Assembly (NCBI GenBank): GCA_041831635.1
Contig: JBHASY010000100.1
Span: 1 to 42,808 of the forward strand
Direction of reading: 5' to 3'
Origin: Acetoanaerobium sp041831635
GTDB lineage: Bacteria; Bacillota; Clostridia; Peptostreptococcales; Filifactoraceae
Length of the DNA: 42,808 nt
Both the position numbers and the translations under genes were made by a program. Below the pieces are notes generated by a model. It worked only from the letters and a program-made list of their open reading frames with translations. It ran no database searches and was not told the DNA's origin. How positions within the stretch are numbered: the stretch's first letter is position 1; every line of letters starts with the position of its first letter. Positions 34,071 to 40,489 of the stretch are shown one piece after another.

Positions 34071-34728
34071 CTTTATTGAAAATTGGTTTGTTATATAGAA
34101 TTCTATTTATGTCTAAATCTTCATATTTGCCATCAAAATATACAACAGGAGACACTCTACCTGACTTCACAGCCTCTATAAAATCTTTTTCATCTCTGAC
34201 ATTTCCTCGAAACAAAGTGGCATATTTTCCTATAGCTTCTACTATATGAGCATCGCTCGCTCCAAGAGCAGGTATTCCGAGTTCAGACGATAGAGCATAT
34301 GCATATAGATTGTGATGTGAAAATGTGCTTCCATTAAATGCTTCTATTCCTGACAATCCTTTTACGGTTTTTATAAAATTCCCCATGCCTCTATTATTAT
34401 GCCTAAATGGATGAGCGCTTATAGCAACTCCACCTGTTTTTAATGTAAGGTCGATAAGTTCTTGAGCATGGACTTTTTCTTTTGGCAAATCTCTCAAACC
34501 AAAAACTGTTATATCTCCTTCATAAGTTAAAACTTCAGCACCTACAATAATTAGAAAATTTGACTTTCTTGAAAATTCAAGAGCAAAATCTCTAATTTCA
34601 TTACTCTCATGGTCTGTAATACAAACGCCATCTAAGCCCATAGACCTGGCTTTATTAACTATCTCTTCTAATGATAAAAAACTATCCGCCGAATAAGTTT
34701 TTTCATGCATATGTGTATCTATAATCAT
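34063..34728 (-). CDS. PHP-domain metal-dependent phosphoesterase
   Basis: 221 residues. The PHP fold metal motifs are present: IDTHMHEKTYSADS (HxH), GVCITDHES (TDH), a central VGAEVLTYEGDITVFGL, ISAHPFRHN and ALGASDAHIVEAIG. Family members are phosphoesterases acting on small phosphate compounds such as nucleotides or 3'-phosphates, or single-domain relatives of polymerase proofreading modules. The substrate is unknown. A GGAG-type site precedes the ATG. Confidence 0.85.
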   Translation of the reverse strand: MIIDTHMHEKTYSADSFLSLEEIVNKARSMGLDGVCITDHESNEIRDFALEFSRKSNFLIIVGAEVLTYEGDITVFGLRDLPKEKVHAQELIDLTLKTGGVAISAHPFRHNNRGMGNFIKTVKGLSGIEAFNGSTFSHHNLYAYALSSELGIPALGASDAHIVEAIGKYATLFRGNVRDEKDFIEAVKSGRVSPVVYFDGKYEDLDINRILYNKPIFNKVI

Positions 34729-34923
34729 ATTGAGTTCTCCTATTTTTAAACATAAAATAAAATTAGCTATGAACTATATGATATATTTAAAGTAGAGAGT
34801 AATCCAATAAAATATGTTTATACTAATCATAAAAATATTTTATTATTTAACAGAAATTATTTTTAATATAAAAAATCTATCGTATTCTTCAAGTACATAA
34901 CGGTTGTCAAAAATTTGATAATC
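34729..34923 (-). other. AT-rich intergenic gap between PHP gene and transport locus
   Basis: I see no gene, convincing hairpin or repeat here. A TTGACA on the - strand (complement of 34905-34910) could be a -35 element for the PHP gene, but no good -10 lies at the correct distance. The gap also marks the border of the accessory transport locus. Confidence 0.3.
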
Positions 34924-35251
34924 TCAAGTATCATCTGTATGTAAATCATATTTATCATCTTCTTGCTTTACTCGCTCTAAACAAGAGATTGAATCAATAT
35001 ACTCCCTCGTCATTCCATTTGCCGATAAGCCGGTAATAACGGTATATTTTTGTAAAAATATGAGAACATTAAGAGCTATCATTATCGTTATCCCAAATAG
35101 GAGATCTTACTCGACTCTTACAGACATTTTTTGACATGACAACAGTCTTCATCCCAATAATAATGGCGGTTAATAATATAATAAACACAACATCTTTCAA
35201 TCCGATTTTTTTACTGTTAATTCTTTTTTCCCTCCAGACGAAATTTTCCAC
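34924..35251 (-). pseudogene. Frameshifted small membrane-protein gene after the ABC transporters
   Basis: Two overlapping frames look like parts of one gene. From 35251 one frame reads LKDVVFIILLTAIIIGMKTVVM, a clear membrane helix, then becomes odd and stops at 35069. In the other frame, from about 35106 to the stop at 34924, it continues LLFGITIMIALNVLIFLQ, a second helix, then ITGLSANGMTREYIDSIS and a charged tail. One single-base shift near 35100-35106 would join them into a two-helix protein of about 105 residues. It starts inside the 3' end of the ABC gene. It could be the remains of an ECF-type substrate-binding (S) component, often found with such ABC pairs, but I do not recognise it with certainty. 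Confidence 0.45.
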
Positions 35252-36972
35252 TCTTTTGATTTATTTTGTAAATTCCAAAGTTTATGATAAAGCCCTTCTT
35301 TTTTTAACAACTCTTCATGATTTCCTTCTTCCGCAATTCTTCCTTGATCTAACACCATAATATGATCCGCATTTTTTATTGTTTTTAATCGATGAGCAAT
35401 CATAACGACCGTTTTATCTTTTACCAAGTTTGATATTGCTTTCTGAACCAATACTTCGTTCTTTGCATCCAAACTGGAAGTAGGCTCATCTAAAAGTAAA
35501 ATCGGTGCATTTTTAAGAATGGCTCTTGCAATAGATATTCTTTGTTTTTCACCACCTGATAGTGTAGAACCTCCTTCTCCCACAATCGTTTCATAACCTT
35601 CAGGCAACTTTTCTATAAACTCATGACAGCCTGCCAATTTTGCAGCACGAATCATATCTTCTTCTCCTGCATTCTCATTTCCAAAAATGATATTTTCTCT
35701 TATTGTTTCATGAAAAAGATACACATCCTGCAAAACCATAGAAATTTGTTCTAACCAATGATCCGGATTGATTTCATTTAAAGGTAGGTTGCCTATTTTT
35801 ATATTGCCTTTATCAACATCCCAAAATCTTGCAATTAGTTTCAGCATTGTTGATTTACCGCCACCACTTGGACCTACAATTGCAGTAAGGGAATTTTTCT
35901 TAAATGAACAAGAGATATCATGAATAATATTTTGACCTTTTAAATATGAAAAACTGACATTTTCAAAGCGAATATCCTCCATATCTTCTACTTTTTTTGC
36001 TCCAAACAACTCTTTTGTTTTCATCACATTGTCAATTCTGCTCGCACTTACATAATGCGTTCTGAGCACCGCAGTGTACCTGATCCAAGTCAGAAGAGGA
36101 CTTATAATTTTAGTACCGATGATAATAATACTCAAAAACGAAGTTAGATCTATTTCGCCACCAAGTAAGAGATAAGAACCGACAAAACACATGAGCGGAA
36201 GTCCTGCCCTTGCAAATGTCAGTGCCAAACCTAAAAGAGCACCTCCTACCGTTTCTCCTTTTATACTGATTTCCATTAAATGTCTGTACGTTGTTTGAAG
36301 TTTCGAAAAACCTTCTCCTATTTGATTGTAGCTTCTGAGAATTTTCATTCCCGAAAGATATTCATTTAATCCTTCAGCAGTATCATCTTTCGCGGATCTG
36401 AGTTGTGTGCTCAAGTTCCCGAATACTTTCATGGATATAACGATGATTACTCCCGAAACAGGTATTGTAATATAAAAAGCAAGAGCCATCTTGGGGTTAA
36501 AATAAAACATAAACACAGAAGTGACGATGCAAGAGAAAACAACCCCGAAAAGACCGGTAAAGGTTCCTACCATACTTTGTTCAATTGCTAAAAAATCTCC
36601 TGTAAAAGTATTGATAAGCTCACCTGAACGTGTTCTAGAGAAAAAACCGAGAGGAAATCTTTTGATTTTTTGAATAAATTCTTTTTTATTATCCGTAGAA
36701 TGGATTGCCCCCGGAAGAAACAGTCTTAAAAAGGTAAGTGTACTGACAAACAGTTGTAATAAGAATAAACCCGACATCCATAAGGCTATGTTCCAGTATC
36801 CTTTATCAAAAATCCTTTCAGGATGTTCAAAGTGTTTTATAAAAAGATTGATGGCAAAGTAAATGGCTACAGCGGGAAAAGTCATCGTAAATCCTTCCAA
36901 GAAATGCCATATAACCGGTTCGATCACCTGTTTGGGATGACCCATCGTAAATTTTCTTATGAGTTCTCTCAC
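35197..36972 (-). CDS. ABC transporter, fused permease-ATPase (second of pair)
   Basis: 591 residues: a six-helix exporter-type transmembrane domain (about 1-320), then a nucleotide-binding domain with Walker A GPSGGGKSTML, signature LSGGEKQRISIARAIL, Walker B ILLLDEPTSSLD and switch His in IAHRLKT. The GTG start shares one base with the TAG stop of the upstream ABC gene (TAGTG), so translation is coupled and the two products probably form a heterodimer. Pairs of this type next to an AraC regulator resemble YbtP/YbtQ (siderophore uptake) but may also export peptides or drugs; the substrate is unknown. Confidence 0.85.
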   Translation of the reverse strand: MRELIRKFTMGHPKQVIEPVIWHFLEGFTMTFPAVAIYFAINLFIKHFEHPERIFDKGYWNIALWMSGLFLLQLFVSTLTFLRLFLPGAIHSTDNKKEFIQKIKRFPLGFFSRTRSGELINTFTGDFLAIEQSMVGTFTGLFGVVFSCIVTSVFMFYFNPKMALAFYITIPVSGVIIVISMKVFGNLSTQLRSAKDDTAEGLNEYLSGMKILRSYNQIGEGFSKLQTTYRHLMEISIKGETVGGALLGLALTFARAGLPLMCFVGSYLLLGGEIDLTSFLSIIIIGTKIISPLLTWIRYTAVLRTHYVSASRIDNVMKTKELFGAKKVEDMEDIRFENVSFSYLKGQNIIHDISCSFKKNSLTAIVGPSGGGKSTMLKLIARFWDVDKGNIKIGNLPLNEINPDHWLEQISMVLQDVYLFHETIRENIIFGNENAGEEDMIRAAKLAGCHEFIEKLPEGYETIVGEGGSTLSGGEKQRISIARAILKNAPILLLDEPTSSLDAKNEVLVQKAISNLVKDKTVVMIAHRLKTIKNADHIMVLDQGRIAEEGNHEELLKKEGLYHKLWNLQNKSKEWKISSGGKKELTVKKSD

Positions 36973-38765
36973 TACCTCTCACCCGCCTTTCTCTCGATTT
37001 CCCAGCATTCCGCTTCAAACTGTAAATTCCATAGACTCTCATATTCTCCGCCTTTTTCTAAAAGCTTTTCATGAGTACCTTCTTCTACTATTTTCCCTTC
37101 TCTTAAAACAATAATGTTGTCTGCCTCCATAATACTTTTTAGTCTATGGGCAATAACAATAACGGTCTTATCCTCGATTACATTTTTAATAGCTTCTTGA
37201 ATGAGATTTTCATTCTCCGCATCGGTATAAGCTAAAGCTTCATCTAAAATTACAATTTTAGAATCTTTTAAAAATGTTCTGGCTATGGATATCCTCTGAG
37301 CTTCTCCTCCAGACAATTTTATATTTCCACTACCTATTATCGTGTCATAACCATTTGGAAGATTCATTATAAATTCATGACATCTTGCTTTTTTAGCCGC
37401 TTTTACTATTTCTTCATCTGAAACATTTCTATTCATTGAAATATTGTTCTTTACTGTGTCGGAAAAAATATGAGTATCTTGAAAGACAAAGGCAATTTTT
37501 TCCATTAGATCTTTTGTATCAATCGCTCTTATATCTTTCCCTCCGATTTTTATAATCCCTTCATCTACATCCCAAAAACGCAAAATTAACTGCCCTATTG
37601 TAGACTTTCCACTTCCGGATTCTCCGACTAAAGCTGTCATTTCTTTCTCTCTACATACAAGAGAAACTTTGTTGAGAGCAAGTTTCTTCAAAGAATCAAC
37701 TTCACTCTCATAAGAAAATGAAACATCATTAAATGTGATATCACTTCCATTTATTTCATCTGAACTATCCTTAATTACAGGAATAGTTTCATTTATAATA
37801 TTTTCAATTTGAAGAAGTCCAGCTTTAGCAAGATTTATTTGAGTTGCATAGTCAACACAAGTTAAAAGGGGTTCATATAAAGCAGGTGCAATAATAAGAG
37901 CCATGATAACATCTAATACGGTGGACTCCGTCGGACTATTTAATACCAACAGCCCTCCTACAGGAACTACAAAAGTTAAAATAGACAGAATCATACTTTT
38001 GTACATGCTCATTGGGAAAGATGCCTTTTTGTAATTTGTAAGTTCCCAGTGAAGACTTTCATCGAGGTGGTTTTCAAGACCTCTTAGTATACCTCCCGTT
38101 TTACCGAACAGTTTAACTTCCGCCATTCCTTTTACATATTCAGAAAAACTACTTGTAATGTTGCCGGAAGCTTTCATATAACTTTCATAGCTTGCTTTTG
38201 CACTCTCACTTCCAAATATCATATATTGAAAAAGAAATGCAATCACAACAGATACAAGAATGGTAATTGCCATGATTATATTTAGATAACCGATGCCTAT
38301 AAAGAGCAATAACAACACAGCAAATGAACCTATTAAATCCGGCATCATATGCGATATGATTCCTTCCATCTTTTCAATATTTTCATCCATAATTTTTTGA
38401 ATACTGCCACTTGTATTTTTTGAAAAAAATCCTATCGAAAGTCTTCCTAAATGCTCCATCAATTTCATTCTATAAAAATATAAAGTTTTAAAAGCCATTT
38501 TGTGGCAACCTAATCCACCAAAAAAAGTAAAAATTAAATTAAGCAAAATAGCAATCCCTGCTATCACAATCCACAGTATAATCGTTTCATTATTCTCCAC
38601 TTTAGATGTTAAAAAAACTTTGCTTATAAAATAGACGGATACGTATGGTACAACATTACATATCATGCCTACAACAGATAAACAAATACTGAATATGAGA
38701 AACGTTTTTCCATCATTCGAATAGTAAAAAATATATTCCAATATTCCTTTCGATTTTTTATCCAA
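36972..38765 (-). CDS. ABC transporter, fused permease-ATPase (first of pair)
   Basis: 597 residues from a TTG at 38765, chosen because AAAGGGG lies 8 nt upstream; the in-frame ATGs at 38792 and 38783 lack a site. A six-helix membrane domain is followed by an ATPase domain with Walker A GESGSGKSTIG, signature LSGGEAQRISIARTFL and IAHRLKS. After Walker B (IVILDE) the D-loop reads ALAYTD instead of the usual ATSALD, a mild deviation that often marks the less active site of a heterodimer. It is co-transcribed with the ABC gene at 35197-36972 and faces the AraC-type regulator across a shared control region. Confidence 0.83.
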   Translation of the reverse strand: MDKKSKGILEYIFYYSNDGKTFLIFSICLSVVGMICNVVPYVSVYFISKVFLTSKVENNETIILWIVIAGIAILLNLIFTFFGGLGCHKMAFKTLYFYRMKLMEHLGRLSIGFFSKNTSGSIQKIMDENIEKMEGIISHMMPDLIGSFAVLLLLFIGIGYLNIIMAITILVSVVIAFLFQYMIFGSESAKASYESYMKASGNITSSFSEYVKGMAEVKLFGKTGGILRGLENHLDESLHWELTNYKKASFPMSMYKSMILSILTFVVPVGGLLVLNSPTESTVLDVIMALIIAPALYEPLLTCVDYATQINLAKAGLLQIENIINETIPVIKDSSDEINGSDITFNDVSFSYESEVDSLKKLALNKVSLVCREKEMTALVGESGSGKSTIGQLILRFWDVDEGIIKIGGKDIRAIDTKDLMEKIAFVFQDTHIFSDTVKNNISMNRNVSDEEIVKAAKKARCHEFIMNLPNGYDTIIGSGNIKLSGGEAQRISIARTFLKDSKIVILDEALAYTDAENENLIQEAIKNVIEDKTVIVIAHRLKSIMEADNIIVLREGKIVEEGTHEKLLEKGGEYESLWNLQFEAECWEIERKAGER

Positions 38766-38812
38766 AAAAACAACCCCTTTCATTTGAAACATAGTTATGA
38801 ACTGCTAACTAT

Positions 38813-38841
38813 ATTCTGACTGATTTGATAGTTCTTATCAA
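38813..38841 (-). promoter_or_regulatory. Candidate promoter of the ABC pair with overlapping inverted repeat
   Basis: On the - strand TTGATA (38836-38841) and CAGAAT (38813-38818) are 17 bp apart. TTGATA is also one arm of an inverted repeat with TATCAA (arms 38825-38830 and 38836-38841). The first AraC-type direct repeat (38851-38866) lies 9 bp upstream of this -35, a good activator position. Confidence 0.4.
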
Positions 38842-38850
38842 CACAAAAAA

Positions 38851-38930
38851 TCTTTAAATACAGCAGGGTATTTTCTATATTCCTTGAATTTTGGATATTT
38901 ATATAATATAATCATCTTTGAATACAGCAG
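38851..38930. repeat. Two direct repeats in the araC/ABC control region
   Basis: TCTTTAAATACAGCAG (38851-38866) and TCTTTGAATACAGCAG (38915-38930) differ at one base and lie 64 bp apart. The first is next to the ABC promoter; the second lies just past the -10 of the regulator's own promoter. They are probable binding sites of the AraC-type protein, giving activation of the transporter and self-repression. Confidence 0.6.
38884..38912 (+). promoter_or_regulatory. Promoter of the AraC-family regulator
   Basis: TTGAAT (38884-38889) and TATAAT (38907-38912) are separated by 17 bp. A second overlapping TATAAT is at 38902-38907. The second direct repeat covers the expected transcription start. Confidence 0.6.
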
Positions 38931-38959
38931 AAAAAACTCCAAAAAAAGAAGGTATGCTT

Positions 38960-39904
38960 ATGAGAACTCTCGAAGATTACTGGAAGGATTTTGAAAATTT
39001 CGGTTTTATAAAACAATCTAAAGTAGGAAGAACCGATTATATCTTGTCAGATAAAAAAGGGAAAGGCGGGTTTTCTATTTTAGGAGATACCTCGTCATCT
39101 ATGGTAACAATTAGTGATTGTACACTTTATACGCCTTTTGTAATTAAAGAATATATTAACGAACGAATCATTGAAATCGGACAGTATTATACGGGTGCTG
39201 CGTCATACTATCAAAAAAAAGACAGGATATTTGAATTTGAATATGGACTTAATGCTTATGTAAACACCAACTCCTACTATGGGTATAAGAGAGTGGAGCC
39301 GGATGTGCGACTTCTTAACATCGCCTTTGCCTTTCGAGAACAATTTTTCTCTTCACTACCTATAAAGTTAGACGATGATTTCTTTGAGAGAGCGGCTATG
39401 GTACTCAATTCTGAACCGATTTTCATACCGAAAATAACCGCCATTTGTAACAGCATGAAAGATTGCACTTTGGAAGGAAATGTATTAAGTCTTTATATAT
39501 ATGGAAAATCACTGGAAGTCTTTTCGCTTCTTTATGATTACATTTATAAAAAAACACCGAAATCCAAAGTTCATCTTTCCGCTAAAGATAAACTCATACT
39601 AAACGATGTGAAATCATTTATAGAAAATAATTATTCAGAGCACTTCACGATTGATGAGCTTACTAAAATTTTTGCTATCAATCAACAAAAACTGCTATCA
39701 GGTTTTAAATCTTCTTTTAATGCAACAATAAATGAATATACAAAGAAAATACGAATGACTAAGGCTCTTGAATTTCTTTATGATGATGAGTTATCCATTG
39801 TAGAGATAGCTAAGTCCGTTGGTTACTATGGAGATGGCTATTTTCAAAAAGTGTTCAAGGAAACTTATGGAGTTACACCAAGTCAAATGAGAAAAGACTT
39901 GTAA
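38960..39904 (+). CDS. AraC-family transcriptional regulator
   Basis: 314 residues from the ATG at 38960, with AGAAGG 7 nt upstream; an ATG two codons earlier is possible and a TTG at 38918 unlikely. The N-terminal 200 residues are a ligand-sensing region without clear motifs. The C-terminal 100 form the double helix-turn-helix: FTIDELTKIFAINQQKLLSGFKSSF and LSIVEIAKSVGYYGDGYFQKVFKETYGVTPSQ. The YbtA/PchR-like C-terminus and divergent ABC pair suggest a regulator sensing the transported compound, perhaps an iron chelate. It is transcribed away from the transporter and followed by its own terminator. Confidence 0.88.
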   Translation: MRTLEDYWKDFENFGFIKQSKVGRTDYILSDKKGKGGFSILGDTSSSMVTISDCTLYTPFVIKEYINERIIEIGQYYTGAASYYQKKDRIFEFEYGLNAYVNTNSYYGYKRVEPDVRLLNIAFAFREQFFSSLPIKLDDDFFERAAMVLNSEPIFIPKITAICNSMKDCTLEGNVLSLYIYGKSLEVFSLLYDYIYKKTPKSKVHLSAKDKLILNDVKSFIENNYSEHFTIDELTKIFAINQQKLLSGFKSSFNATINEYTKKIRMTKALEFLYDDELSIVEIAKSVGYYGDGYFQKVFKETYGVTPSQMRKDL

Positions 39905-39968
39905 TTAAAGTATATAACCATAACAATAAATTACATTTGACTGAAAAATTGGTTAAGTATCTGAATTA

Positions 39969-40035
39969 GCTCCTTTCGGAGCACTGAGGGAGTCAAACGT
40001 TTTGTCCGCACCTCAGTCTCACTTTTTCTTTTTTT
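39969..40035 (+). terminator. Double-hairpin terminator after the AraC-type gene
   Basis: A small stem (GCTCC and GGAGC, 39969-39982) is followed by a larger one, ACTGAGG (39983-39989) with CCTCAGT (40011-40017), then a long T-rich run interrupted by a single C. This is a strong terminator for the + strand. The gap from 39905 to 39968 holds nothing else that I can identify. Confidence 0.8.
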
Positions 40036-40067
40036 ATAAAATTTCACACTATCATAATGCCCCACAA

Positions 40068-40418
40068 TTATTGTAAAAAAGAACTCCATTCACTTTCTTT
40101 AAATCCAACTATAATTTTGTCATTGTAAACTAATATAGGTCTTTTTAATAGCATTCCATCTGAAGAAAGGATGTCAAGTTTTTCATCTAATGTCATATCA
40201 GGAAGTTTGTCTTTAAGCTTTAATTCCTTATAAGAATTTCCCGAAGTGTTAAAAAATTTTTTTATATCCAGATCGCTGTTATTATACCATGTTTCTAATT
40301 CGGTTTTGCTTGGATTTTCAGTTTTAATATTCCTATATTCATATTTATATTTATTTTCATTAAGCCAAGTTTCAGCTTTCTTGCAAGTAGTGCATCTAGG
40401 GTAACAAATCAACACCAT
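40068..40418 (-). CDS. ArsC/Spx-family thioredoxin-like protein
   Basis: 116 residues. It starts LICYPRCTTCKKAETWL, with the CxxC redox pair (Cys10 and Cys13), continues with an ArsC-like helical insert and ends LLKRPILVYNDKIIVGFKESEW, the conserved RP and substrate-strand region. The family includes glutaredoxin-type arsenate reductases and the Spx/MgsR RNA-polymerase-binding regulators. No ars genes are nearby, so I favour a YffB/Spx-like redox role over arsenate detoxification, with low certainty. AAGGAG lies before the ATG. Confidence 0.8.
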   Translation of the reverse strand: MVLICYPRCTTCKKAETWLNENKYKYEYRNIKTENPSKTELETWYNNSDLDIKKFFNTSGNSYKELKLKDKLPDMTLDEKLDILSSDGMLLKRPILVYNDKIIVGFKESEWSSFLQ

Positions 40419-40489
40419 AAAGTATCATCTCCTTATAATAGATCAACTCTTTAAAATTGATTTCCTGTTGAGTGGCATTATTTCAAAGT

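Noticed and set aside
36403..37074. Short + strand frames inside the ABC transporter genes.
   Set aside because: They lie fully within well-supported - strand genes with Walker and signature motifs and show no domain features of their own.
39905..40067. Possible small RNA between the AraC-type gene and the ArsC-like gene.
   Set aside because: The two stems and T-run are fully explained as the terminator of the AraC-type gene, and no separate promoter is visible.
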